Origin: Nitrospira sp.
Lineage (GTDB): Bacteria; Nitrospirota; Nitrospiria; Nitrospirales; Nitrospiraceae
Assembly: GCA_015709715.1 (NCBI GenBank)
Contig: CP054184.1
Span: 62,001-126,000, forward strand
DNA: 64,000 bases
Direction: 5' to 3'
In this document: piece by piece, positions 41,620 through 49,531 of the stretch
Layout: each line of letters starts with the position of its first letter
Numbering within the stretch: position 1 is the first letter of the stretch
The notes under the pieces: model-generated
Told to the model about the DNA's origin: nothing
What the model saw: only the letters and a program-made list of their open reading frames with translations
Database searches by the model: none
Program-made: the position numbers and the translations under genes

Positions 41620-42621
41620 ATGCAAGAGCAAACATGGCAGCACAATCACAGACGCCGTCGGTGCAAGACGGCGTCGCTATTGGGAGTGACGCTCGGGCTG
41701 GTGGCCGGAATGGCCTTCTCCGCCCAAGCCAAAACTCATGACGTCCAGATGACGGCGGTGGAAACGGATATCGTCATCGACGGTGGAGGGGAAAAGTATG
41801 CTGCCTGGACGTTCAACGGGCAGTTCCCTGGCCCGGTCGTGCGGGTGACGGAAGGCGACACCATCAATTTCACCTTGACCAACCCGGCCACCAACAAGAA
41901 CCCGCACGCGATGGATTTCCATGCGGCGGAAATCGACTTCCTCAAGAACTATCGGGCGGTCAATGCCGGAGAATCGATCAGCTTCACCTTCGTCGCTAAG
42001 AAGCCGGGCGTCTTCTTTTACCATTGCGGGGCGCCCCCGATGATCCAACACGTCGCGCGCGGCATGTTCGGCGCGATCATCGTGGATCCGAAGGATGCCA
42101 AGGTTTGGCCAAAGGCGGATCGTGAGTATGTGCTGGTGCAGTCCGAGTATTATAAGAATCCGAACGATGTGCAGGCCATGTTCGACCGCAAGTATGACGG
42201 CATCATGTTCAACGGCGGCATCTTCAAGTACCATCCGTTTGTTACGGGCGGAGGGAAGCTCGATGCCAAGCCGGGTGAACGCGTCCGCATCTACTTCGTC
42301 AATGCAGGTCCCAACGAATTTTCCTCGTTCCACCCCATCGGGGAGATTTGGGACAATGTATATGAGAGTGGTAATCCCGCCAATAACTTGAAGGGTGTCC
42401 AGACCTATGTGGTCGGCCCAGGTAGCGCCGCGACGTTCGACGTCGTGGTGGAATCTGCCGGCGCCTACCCACTGGTCACTCATTCGCTGACGGGTGCCCT
42501 GCGAGGAGCCATTGCGGTTCTGTTGGCAGGACCGGATGCGAAGCCGGCTCCGTTGATGCCGATGGTGCCCTGGGAGTTGCCGACCTCGAAGACTGAGACC
42601 ACACCCCCGCCAGGTCACTGA
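41620..42621 (+). CDS. nirK: Copper-containing nitrite reductase NirK
   Basis: Reduces nitrite to nitric oxide in the periplasm. TAGGAGG precedes the ATG. The 333 residues begin with a signal peptide (basic RRRRCK, then hydrophobic, cleavage near AQA at 37). Two cupredoxin domains follow. Type 1 copper ligands are His96, Cys136, His144 and Met149; type 2 ligands His101, His135 and His288; catalytic Asp99 and His238 are also in place (NPHAMDFHAAEID; FYHCGAPPMIQHVARGM; FSSFHPIGEIW; VTHSLTG). All residues needed for activity are seen. There is no C-terminal cytochrome or cupredoxin extension. A palindromic site lies upstream and small envelope genes follow. Confidence 0.95.
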   Translation: MQEQTWQHNHRRRRCKTASLLGVTLGLVAGMAFSAQAKTHDVQMTAVETDIVIDGGGEKYAAWTFNGQFPGPVVRVTEGDTINFTLTNPATNKNPHAMDFHAAEIDFLKNYRAVNAGESISFTFVAKKPGVFFYHCGAPPMIQHVARGMFGAIIVDPKDAKVWPKADREYVLVQSEYYKNPNDVQAMFDRKYDGIMFNGGIFKYHPFVTGGGKLDAKPGERVRIYFVNAGPNEFSSFHPIGEIWDNVYESGNPANNLKGVQTYVVGPGSAATFDVVVESAGAYPLVTHSLTGALRGAIAVLLAGPDAKPAPLMPMVPWELPTSKTETTPPPGH

Positions 42622-42630
42622 CCGGCATGC

Positions 42631-42665
42631 GGGCCGGCCGCCCATGAGGACGGCCGGCCCCCTTT
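42631..42665 (+). terminator. Strong GC hairpin after nirK
   Basis: GGGCCGGCCG (42631-42640) and CGGCCGGCCC (42651-42660) form a perfect 10-bp stem with a ten-base loop, followed by CCTTTGG rather than a long T-run. It may terminate weakly or protect the nirK mRNA end. Confidence 0.5.
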
Positions 42666-42725
42666 GGAGAAACCTCACTGTGATCCACACCCACGTGCAA
42701 CGTTCATGGTTTCTGGGAGATGCCG

Positions 42726-43073
42726 ATGCGGAATCTTGGGACGATATGGTGCTTCCTCCTTCTGCTGACCGGATGCCTCGTGGTTCCGGCCGCTGCCGAA
42801 CCACGGTACGAGCGCACGGCACTGTCCTTGTCCGGACAAGACTGTGTTTCTCAACGCCCGTCTATCGGCGAGGCTTTGGCACGCATGCCCGGCGTGGTAC
42901 GAGTCGATTTGGAAAGCGTATCCGACCACGCACTCATTGATGTGAAACCAGGGGAGGTGACGGCGGAACAACTTCGATCCGTTGTGGCCGAACGCCTGGT
43001 CCCTGACGCGAGTTGTCGGGTCGAAATCATGCGATCCTGTATCTCCACGGGCGGAGCCCCACCGACTCCCTGA
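42726..43073 (+). CDS. Secreted HMA-like small protein
   Basis: A 115-residue protein with a signal peptide (LGTIWCFLLLLTGCLVVPAAA). The mature part looks like a heavy-metal-associated fold: ALSLSGQDC, then IGEALARMPGVVRVDLESVS and the DVKPGEVTAEQLRSVVAERL segment. The usual metal-binding CxxC is missing; only one Cys stands in that loop, with two more Cys at the C-terminal side. ATG 42726 has GGGAG 6 nt upstream, better than ATG 42720. It follows nirK, so copper delivery or sensing is conceivable but unproven. Confidence 0.65.
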   Translation: MRNLGTIWCFLLLLTGCLVVPAAAEPRYERTALSLSGQDCVSQRPSIGEALARMPGVVRVDLESVSDHALIDVKPGEVTAEQLRSVVAERLVPDASCRVEIMRSCISTGGAPPTP

Positions 43074-43133
43074 TAGGCACTTGCGCCCGTCCAGCGATTC
43101 GGACAGACTGAGACGTGTTCGCGCAATCTCGTC

Positions 43134-43763
43134 ATGCAAACGACTGGCGTCATGGAATGGCAATGGGGCATCTTTGGGCCGTGCCTGCTCATGGCCGGCT
43201 GGGTGTCGCTCCTCGCTGTCCCGTCGGGTTCGGCCCAAGAAGCGGTCCTGGAATATCCCATCCGTCCGTTTAATGTCGATGTCATGTTGCGTCAGCAAAC
43301 CTTCGCGCCGGATGACCGAGAGATCGGTGTGCAAGTCGGCGTGACGGCTGCGCGGTATGGTCACGTCGAAGTCCGGGCCATCTATCAATTCTTCAGCGTC
43401 CACACCCAGGAGTTTCGAACCGACCAGCACTCCTTGTTTCTGAACCCTCGCTGGAATAACTTCATCGACATCCTGGATTTCCCGAAGCATAGGCCCTTGA
43501 ACCGGATGATCAGGCATCTGCTGTTCGGTCCGTTGGAGGACCGGGCCGTGCCCTATCTTGGGCTGCTAGGCGGGGGCGTCATGCCGGGGCCAGGGCATCG
43601 TGCTCCGGGACATTTGGTCGGCGGCCAGGTCGGCGTGCGTTTCCCGGTGGCCCGCAGTCTCTCGGTCGATATCGGCGTTCAGTTCACGCAGTACGGGGTG
43701 GATTTTCGCGGCGAGGCAGGGCAGGCGCAACAATGGGTCTTCTTGACCGGCGTTCGATTTTAA
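43134..43763 (+). CDS. Secreted barrel-like protein, unknown function
   Basis: A 209-residue protein with an N-terminal hydrophobic signal (LLMAGWVSLLAVPSGSAQ). The mature region alternates hydrophobic and polar residues (VQVGVTAARYGHVEVRAIY; GGQVGVRFPVARSLSVDIGV) and ends in phenylalanine (LTGVRF), the usual last residue of an outer-membrane beta-barrel. A second ATG at 43152 is possible; neither has a good ribosome site. Its 3' end overlaps the next gene by 31 bp, so they are coupled. Function not recognised. Confidence 0.6.
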   Translation: MQTTGVMEWQWGIFGPCLLMAGWVSLLAVPSGSAQEAVLEYPIRPFNVDVMLRQQTFAPDDREIGVQVGVTAARYGHVEVRAIYQFFSVHTQEFRTDQHSLFLNPRWNNFIDILDFPKHRPLNRMIRHLLFGPLEDRAVPYLGLLGGGVMPGPGHRAPGHLVGGQVGVRFPVARSLSVDIGVQFTQYGVDFRGEAGQAQQWVFLTGVRF

Positions 43764-44791
43764 GGCGCGTTTCCAACCGGTGGCTTACCGGTCTGGCGGT
43801 GGTTCCGCTCTTGACCGGGTGCGGGTTACTCATCGACGCCGCCGAGCAGGTCTGGCCCGTGTCAGACAATGAAGTCGAAGCTATTTGTGTCCGAGAACGG
43901 GTGCAGGTCGGCTTGGCCATGGAGCCCTTTCGTCCCTTTGTGTTCCCCGCCATCTGGACGGATGAAGGGGCTCGGGTCACCGGCCTGGACGTCGAACTGG
44001 TCGGCGCCATGACCGACGAATTGTCCCGCCGTTGCGGCCGTTCGGTCACCCCTGTCCTTCATCTGGTGCGGTTTAGAGATCTGTTCCGGCTCCTGAACGA
44101 AGGGCATCTGGATTGGTTCGTTTCCGCCGTGGCGGCCAATGTTCCTTCGCCGCAGCGGGCCGGTGTGGCCTATTCGCTCCCCTATCTGTACGGCGGCGGC
44201 ACCAGTGGGATCGCGAGAAATCGCGAGGTCCTCGATCGAGTGCGAGCGAATCTGATGCAACCGACTTTGCGGTCCGCTCCTGCGGAGGCGGCTTTTCCCA
44301 CCCATGCATTGGATGGATTGACGGTGGCCGTGCAGGATGAAACCAGCGCGCACCACTATGCCGAGGCCAACCTGCGTTCCGCCCGCTTGGTCGTCTGCGA
44401 TTCGCTTCCGGCGGCCTTCGAGTATGCCGACGCCGGATTGGAGCCACCCATTGATGTCATTCTCGGCGCGCAGCCGGTCTTGGAGTACATGGTGCATCGG
44501 GTTCGCAAGGACTGGATGCTCCTGACTCGTGATCAGGGCGCCCCCCTGTTGCTGACGAAGGCGAACTATGCGGTCGTGTTGGCCGAGGAGAGTTACCGAT
44601 TGCGTTGGTTGGTGAACGATCTGTTGTTGAAGTTGGAGGAGTCAGGGCGGCTGCAAGACATGCGTATTCGCTGGCTGGAAGAGGAATACGCCTTTCCGCG
44701 ACGGGCCTCGCTGGAGGGACTCCCGTTCGACGTGGAGAACATGGCGGCGCACTATACGCAGGGAGGCTGTCGAGTCAAATTCGGATCATGA
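43733..44791 (+). CDS. Extracellular solute-binding protein family 3-like lipoprotein
   Basis: A 352-residue lipoprotein: the signal ends in the lipobox LLTGCG. The body is a periplasmic binding protein of the family 3 (SBP_bac_3) type, with RVQVGLAMEPFRPFVF, GLDVELVGAMTDELSRRCGR and GHLDWFVSAVAANVPSPQRA near the front, and ALDGLTVAVQDETSAHHYAE in the second lobe. No transporter permease or ATPase gene is nearby, so it may be a sensor-type or stand-alone binder. It overlaps the previous gene by 31 bp and precedes the DUF3365 haem protein by 20 bp. Confidence 0.78.
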   Translation: MGLLDRRSILRRVSNRWLTGLAVVPLLTGCGLLIDAAEQVWPVSDNEVEAICVRERVQVGLAMEPFRPFVFPAIWTDEGARVTGLDVELVGAMTDELSRRCGRSVTPVLHLVRFRDLFRLLNEGHLDWFVSAVAANVPSPQRAGVAYSLPYLYGGGTSGIARNREVLDRVRANLMQPTLRSAPAEAAFPTHALDGLTVAVQDETSAHHYAEANLRSARLVVCDSLPAAFEYADAGLEPPIDVILGAQPVLEYMVHRVRKDWMLLTRDQGAPLLLTKANYAVVLAEESYRLRWLVNDLLLKLEESGRLQDMRIRWLEEEYAFPRRASLEGLPFDVENMAAHYTQGGCRVKFGS

Positions 44792-44811
44792 TGGCACAGG
44801 GGAGGATCAGC

Positions 44812-45567
44812 ATGAAAAGGCCATGGGGAGTGATCCTGCTGGCGGTGGTGCTCGGTGTGGCGGCACAGCCGTCCCTGGGGATGGCGGTCGAACGGGCGGA
44901 GGCGGAAGAAACGTCCAGGCTCTTGGCGAAACTCCTGCAGTCCGGCCGCATCGTGATAGAGCGCAACCAGGCGCTGATCGACGATCCGCACAAGGGCGAC
45001 AAAGGGCTGACGGCTGAGGTGTTCGAACAACAATTGGTCCAGGAGTTTCGAGCCAGGACCGGCATTGATCTCACGGCTTTGCGGACGGCTTCACCATCCA
45101 TCGTGATTCCCCCCTTGGCGATGGAACTCTTGCCGGTGCTCGTCCAGGCCGGCAAAGAGGTCGTCCGTGAAGCCCAAGTGGTCATCAACCAGCGCGGGAT
45201 CGGGTATAAGAATTTCATCCCCGCCACCTATGGCAGCCGAACCTCGGCCCGGTTCTCCAAGGCCTCGCATGTCCGGCTGAAACAGACGGCTCTCCAGCCG
45301 CGCAATCCCAAGAATGAGCCGGACGAGTACGAAGCATCTGTGTTGCAGTGGTTGTCGGCCAGGCCGCGCGCGGAGGCCTATGTCAGTGAATTGACCGAGG
45401 GGGGACAAACCTTGCGGGTCGTCATGCCGATCTATTATGCAAAGGACTGTTTATCCTGCCATGGGGAGCCGAAGGGGGATCTCGACATTTCCGGTTATCC
45501 CAAGGAAGGGCATAAGGAGGGCGATCTCGCCGGGGCGATCACCGTCACGACCCCGCTCACGCGCTAG
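44812..45567 (+). CDS. DUF3365 (Tll0287-like) c-type haem protein, secreted
   Basis: A 251-residue protein from ATG 44812, with GGGGAGGA upstream, and a signal peptide (VILLAVVLGVAAQPSLG). The DUF3365 region includes VVINQRGIGYKNFIPATYGS and a single c-haem motif CLSCH (213-217) in YYAKDCLSCHGEPKGD, preceded by QTLRVVMPIYYA. DUF3365 domains are haem-binding PAS-like modules often linked to redox or gas sensing. It closes the nirK-linked plus-strand group and is tail-to-tail with the cupin gene 21 bp away. Confidence 0.82.
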   Translation: MKRPWGVILLAVVLGVAAQPSLGMAVERAEAEETSRLLAKLLQSGRIVIERNQALIDDPHKGDKGLTAEVFEQQLVQEFRARTGIDLTALRTASPSIVIPPLAMELLPVLVQAGKEVVREAQVVINQRGIGYKNFIPATYGSRTSARFSKASHVRLKQTALQPRNPKNEPDEYEASVLQWLSARPRAEAYVSELTEGGQTLRVVMPIYYAKDCLSCHGEPKGDLDISGYPKEGHKEGDLAGAITVTTPLTR

Positions 45568-45588
45568 GTCGGAAAGAGTCTTCCGTTC

Positions 45589-45909
45589 TCAGCCATGATT
45601 CGGCGCCACGAAGACCAGCACCTTCAATCGTTGAGCCGTGTGGTTCTTCACGCCATGTTCCTCGCCGGCCGGCGCCAGGGTACCTTGTCCCGTTGTTAAG
45701 GTCTGCCTCTGCTTGCCGACCTGGAACGTTCCCTCGCCTTCCAGCACGATGTAGACCTTGTCCTGCTCGCCGTGGATATGGCCCTTCTGCTCCTGACCGG
45801 GCTCGAAACAATAGATGTCGCAAAAGAACCTCGGGGTCTGGAAGAGGTTATTCTTTTTCATCTTCTCGCTAGTGAACTGCTGAAAATCAGAGAGGGAAAT
45901 CACCTTCAT
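45589..45909 (-). CDS. Small cupin-domain protein
   Basis: A 106-residue single-cupin protein. The two cupin motifs are visible: GHIHGEQDKVYIVLEGEGTF (metal ligands His-x-His, Glu) and LAPAGEEHGVKN (His). Small cupins of this type bind a metal and may act as enzymes or sensors. Its ATG overlaps the stop of the HdrB-like gene (ATGA), so translation is coupled; a redox or ligand-handling partnership with that protein is a reasonable inference. Confidence 0.82.
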   Translation of the reverse strand: MKVISLSDFQQFTSEKMKKNNLFQTPRFFCDIYCFEPGQEQKGHIHGEQDKVYIVLEGEGTFQVGKQRQTLTTGQGTLAPAGEEHGVKNHTAQRLKVLVFVAPNHG

Positions 45910-46829
45910 GTCGCATGCTCCGCCGCTGTGGATGGATGGGATTCCTGTGGTGTCTGCAATCGTCGCACGATGCTGTCCGTTGAAATCAGGTGGCGTGACA
46001 GGCCCAAGTCCTGCGCCGGGATGCCCATGGCCAAGCCGAGCAATTGCGGCAGGTGGAGAATCGGCAGGTTCAGGGCCGTCCGGACCGCCTGCCCGGCCCG
46101 CTCCTGGTAAATGTCCAGGCTCATATGGCAGAGGGGGCAAGGCGTCACCATGAAGTCGGCGCCATGGTCACGGGCGTCTTTCATGTTGGTACCGGCCATG
46201 GCCACGGCGATGGCTTCCTTCTCCAAAATGATCGGGAACCCGCAACACTTCGTGCGCCCCGCATAGGCTACCGGCTCTCCACCGACCGCGCGGATGACCT
46301 TCTCCAACGAGCTGGGATTTTCGGGATCGTCGAATCCCAATTCCCAGGAGGGGCGAAGCATGTAGCACCCATAAAAGGGCGCGATTCGAAAGTCGCGAAA
46401 CGAGGTCTGGACGTGGGTGCCGAGGCGGGTGAGCCCGATATCGCGGACCGCGATCCAGAGCAGGTGTTTGACCTGTATACCGCCGTGATACCGGATGCCG
46501 TCCTGTGCGAGGATGCGGTTGATTCGCTCGAGCGTCGCCGGTTCGGATTTCAGCCGCCGGTTGGCGGCACTCATGACCCCTTGACAGGTGCCGCAGATCG
46601 TCATCACGTCCAGTCCCAGCCGTTCGGCTTGGGCAAAGGTCCTGGCGTTCAGCGCCAGCGCCACGTCCGGATCCGCTTCGCCGATGACGCCGGCCCCGCA
46701 GCAGGAGGAGGCGGCCAATTCGACGACCTCAAGGCCCAATCGGCCGATGATGGCCATGGTGGATTGGTACAGCTCCGGCGTCGCGCCTTTGGCGGCGCAA
46801 CCGGGATAAAGGGCAAACTTCAGCGGCAT
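45906..46829 (-). CDS. HdrB/SdhE-like CCG-domain iron-sulfur protein
   Basis: A 307-residue protein related to heterodisulfide reductase subunit B. Two CCG motifs are complete: Cys11, Cys43-Cys44, Cys79 and Cys82, then Cys155, Cys195-Cys196, Cys231 and Cys234 (SSCCGAGVIGE; KCCGFPI; TPCPLCHMSL). Such domains hold noncubane iron-sulfur clusters. In bacteria the family also supplies the membrane-anchor-like subunit of some succinate dehydrogenases. No HdrA or HdrC gene is beside it. ATG 46829 with AAGG upstream is preferred over a GTG at 46838. An sdhB-type gene lies 11 kb away. Confidence 0.85.
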   Translation of the reverse strand: MPLKFALYPGCAAKGATPELYQSTMAIIGRLGLEVVELAASSCCGAGVIGEADPDVALALNARTFAQAERLGLDVMTICGTCQGVMSAANRRLKSEPATLERINRILAQDGIRYHGGIQVKHLLWIAVRDIGLTRLGTHVQTSFRDFRIAPFYGCYMLRPSWELGFDDPENPSSLEKVIRAVGGEPVAYAGRTKCCGFPIILEKEAIAVAMAGTNMKDARDHGADFMVTPCPLCHMSLDIYQERAGQAVRTALNLPILHLPQLLGLAMGIPAQDLGLSRHLISTDSIVRRLQTPQESHPSTAAEHAT

Positions 46830-46857
46830 CGGCGTCACCTTACCTGGTCTGGTGTGG

Positions 46858-47307
46858 TCAAGGAAGCTTGGACAGCGCGTCGCGATAACTTTTCTTCAGA
46901 TCTTCGACCGCTAGCGTCATGCCGTCCTTGAGTGTTGCCCAGGCTGCGCTTGTCGAGTCGTTCACTTGGTCGAGTTTCTTACGGGCTTCATCTTTCTTTT
47001 TTTCCAGGTCCTGGACGGCCTTCTGAAGCTCGACCCGAGCCGCAGCCGAGGCCGCCTCGGTTTTCTTTCGCAACTCGGCGATCTTGGCGTGCATCTCGTT
47101 GAGTTCCGAGCGGACGGCCTTTTCGAAAGCCTCCTTCTGTTGGACGCTGTATTGTTTGGTGGCTTCGACGGCTTCTTTGGTCTCCCGAATGACCTTGTCT
47201 GCCCCGGCGGGCGACTGTGATTCGGCAGCGATCCCTCCGCCAGGCAGAAGCACGAGGCTTCCAGCCAGCAATCCTACAATTAGCCACAACTGTCGGATGG
47301 TTCTCAC
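46858..47307 (-). CDS. Secreted coiled-coil protein, unknown function
   Basis: From a GTG at 47307 with GGAGGG upstream the product has 149 residues. A signal peptide (LWLIVGLLAGSLVLLPGG) leads into an almost fully helical, charged coiled coil rich in Lys, Glu and Ala (IRETKEAVEATKQYSVQQKE). A -10-like TATACT at 47357-47352 would start RNA after the longer GTG at 47361, which supports the shorter form. Similar proteins are called sll1863-type stress proteins, but the match is only by shape. Confidence 0.65.
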   Translation of the reverse strand: MRTIRQLWLIVGLLAGSLVLLPGGGIAAESQSPAGADKVIRETKEAVEATKQYSVQQKEAFEKAVRSELNEMHAKIAELRKKTEAASAAARVELQKAVQDLEKKKDEARKKLDQVNDSTSAAWATLKDGMTLAVEDLKKSYRDALSKLP

Positions 47308-47480
47308 CTGTTCCCTCCCTGGCTGAACGCCAATCCGCGACTCGGCGGCACAGTATACCATTCAGACGGCAGTTTCCACCTCCGAGAGGCCTGCCATCCG
47401 GTTAAGGTTTTCGACCTGAGACGCCGACAAGGAACTGCCAAGCGGATCATCCACCCCTTCCTGATGGTGATGTGAACTCT

Positions 47481-47541
47481 ATGAGCGAAGAACCCACGTC
47501 GGCAGAAGGTTCGGTCACGACCGAAGCCTTGGAAGAACTAT
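47481..47541 (+). pseudogene. 5' fragment of an HDOD gene cut by an IS5 element
   Basis: ATG at 47481 opens 20 codons (MSEEPTSAEGSVTTEALEEL) that stop at the insertion sequence. The sequence joins in frame to base 48723 when the element and one copy of its CTAT duplication are removed, making codon TTA and then VKRIHEGKVELPLLPQ. The restored protein would have 289 residues. In the current state this fragment lacks the HDOD domain and is probably not functional. Confidence 0.8.
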
Positions 47542-48718
47542 GGAAGGTCTGATTTATTCTCTTTGCATGATGTGCTAAGGGTAGCGCAGCACTGAACTGG
47601 AGGCGTGCCCCATGCAGCAACAGACGTTTGCCGAAGTCTCGTTTGAACAGTATCGCAAGCCCACCCGCCGGGAGCAGTTTCTCAACGAGATGAACCAGGT
47701 TGTTCCATGGGCGGAATTGGTAGCGGCGATCGAGCCGGTCTACCCCAAGGCCGAGGGCCCAGGGCGTCCGCCCGTGGGTGTCGAACGCATGTTGCGCCTC
47801 CATTGTCTGCAACAGTGGTTTAACCTGTCGGACCCGGCGGTGGAGGAAGCGCTGTACGACTCACACGCCATGCGGCAGTTCGTGGGGATTGATCTGGGCC
47901 GCGAGCCCGTACCGGATGAAACCACCATCTGTAAGTTTCGGCATCTGCTGGAAGCCCACCACTTGGGCGCACAGCTCTTTGCGCGGATCGGCGCGTATCT
48001 GGCTGCCCACGGGCTGAAGGTCAGCCGGGGCACGATCGTGGATGCCACGATCATCAATGCGCCCAGTTCGACGAAGAATCGCCAGAAAGAGCGAGATCCG
48101 GAGATGCATCAGACCAAGAAGGGGAACCAGTGGTATTTCGGCATGAAGGCGCATATTGGAGTGGACAGCCGGACGAAGCTGGTTCACTCAGTGGCGGCCA
48201 CGGCGGCGAATGTCCATGACAGCCAGGTGTTGCCGGAGTTGCTGCATGGACAGGAGACACGAGTATGGGGCGATGCCGCCTATAGCGGGCAACGCGACAT
48301 GATTCAGCACCATGCTCCCCATGCCAAGAGCTTCGTCCAGACGAAAGCCCATCGCCATCGGCCCTTGAGCGAGACGGAGCGGGCCCGCAATCGGACGAAG
48401 TCGAAGGTTCGTGCCAAAGTCGAGCATGTGTTCTTGGTGATCAAGCGGATCTTCGGGTGGGCCAAAGTGCGGTACCGGGGGCTCGCGAAGAATGCGCACT
48501 GGTTGTCTATCAGTTGCGGCTTGGCGAATCTGTATGTAGCACGCCGGCACTTGCTGGCGGCAGCCTAGCGGACGGGGGTGCGAACGGGGCGCGGGCCGCC
48601 TGACGGCGGAGGAATCCGAGAAAGGCGCTCTCGGACCAGCGGGTTCCCAGCTGATGGCCCGTCTTGATCCACCGAGAAACAGATTGCTTCGTGGAAACGC
48701 GAATTAATCAGACGTTCC
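47542..48718 (+). mobile_element. Complete IS5-family insertion sequence, 1177 bp
   Basis: The ends are 18-bp inverted repeats (left GGAAGGTCTGATTTATTC at 47542-47559, right complement at 48718-48701) that match at 16 of 18 positions. CTAT is duplicated at 47538-47541 and 48719-48722. One transposase gene fills the middle with its reading frame open. The element interrupts an HDOD gene. The intact ends, target duplication and open frame all point to a recent insertion. Confidence 0.92.
47612..48568 (+). CDS. IS5 family transposase
   Basis: A 318-residue DDE transposase. The catalytic residues are Asp144 (GTIVDATIINAPSS), Asp221 (VWGDAAYSGQ) and Glu271 (KVEHVFLVIKRIFGW), the spacing expected for IS5. 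The N-terminal half is helix-rich (RREQFLNEMNQVVPWAELVA) and contains LRLHCLQQWFNLSDPAVEEAL. The frame is uninterrupted, so it is likely active. GGAGG precedes the ATG. Confidence 0.96.
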   Translation: MQQQTFAEVSFEQYRKPTRREQFLNEMNQVVPWAELVAAIEPVYPKAEGPGRPPVGVERMLRLHCLQQWFNLSDPAVEEALYDSHAMRQFVGIDLGREPVPDETTICKFRHLLEAHHLGAQLFARIGAYLAAHGLKVSRGTIVDATIINAPSSTKNRQKERDPEMHQTKKGNQWYFGMKAHIGVDSRTKLVHSVAATAANVHDSQVLPELLHGQETRVWGDAAYSGQRDMIQHHAPHAKSFVQTKAHRHRPLSETERARNRTKSKVRAKVEHVFLVIKRIFGWAKVRYRGLAKNAHWLSISCGLANLYVARRHLLAAA

Positions 48719-48722
48719 CTAT

Positions 48723-49531
48723 TAGTCAAGCGGATTCATGAGGGAAAGGTCGAGTTGCCGCTGCTTCCCCAGGTGGCCTCCCAAATCCTGGGCATGGTGT
48801 ATGACCCGAATGCAGAGGCGGCGAAACTGGCCGCGTTGATCCATCAGGATCAGGCCCTGGCCGCCCATGTCATCCGGATCGCCAACTCCCCCGCCTACAT
48901 GACGCGGAATCCCGTGGTCTCGCTCCAGCACGCCGTGTCCATGCTGGGCATGAATCTCATGTCGGAAATCGCCTTCTCCGCCTCCATCAAGGGTAGTGCC
49001 TTCAAGGTGCCGGGATGGGACGACGAGGTCAAACGACTCTGGCAACATTCCTTAGCCAGCGGGGCCTACGCGAAGGAAATTGCCAGGATGCGCCGCTTCA
49101 ACGTCGAAAGCGCCTATCTCTGTGGACTGCTCCACGGAATCGGCAAACCGGTCGTATTGCGGACCTTGGTGGTAGTGGCGACGGAGCAGGGAGCGACCTT
49201 GACGAAAGAACAGGTCCATCAATTGTTGGACGGGTACCATACGCAGGTGGGTCTCCTCGTCGCTCAAGAATGGGGACTTCCCCTGCCGGTGACCGAATCG
49301 ATTACCTTCCATAGCGACTATGACCATGCCAAGACGGCCAAGCAGGAATGTATGACGACCTGTCTCGCCGAGCGGTTGGCCCGGCATTTCCTCGACCCGG
49401 AGGGCTTCAACGAAGAGGCGGTCCGCGACCATGCGGTGTTCACCGACCTGAATTTATACCCCAAGGACATTGACACCCTCTTGGCCTTGAAGGACACGGT
49501 GGCCAAGACCGTGGAGGCGATGCCGCTGTGA
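48723..49531 (+). pseudogene. HDOD-domain gene, 5'-truncated by IS5
   Basis: HDOD domains are HD-like metal-free signalling modules found in regulators of motility, virulence and c-di-GMP pathways. The remaining frame encodes nearly the whole domain: VASQILGMVYDPNAEAAKLA, the IANSPAYMTRNPVVS motif, AVSMLGMNLMSEIAF and the GLLHGIGKPVVL stretch. The original ATG and first 20 codons lie beyond the IS element. A TTG at 48755 follows AGGGAAAGG at a good distance, so a shortened product might still be made. It overlaps the next gene by 4 bp. Confidence 0.78.

Noticed and set aside
48569..48700. Second gene within the IS element
   Set aside because: No open frame of useful length or ribosome site follows the transposase; the region is non-coding.
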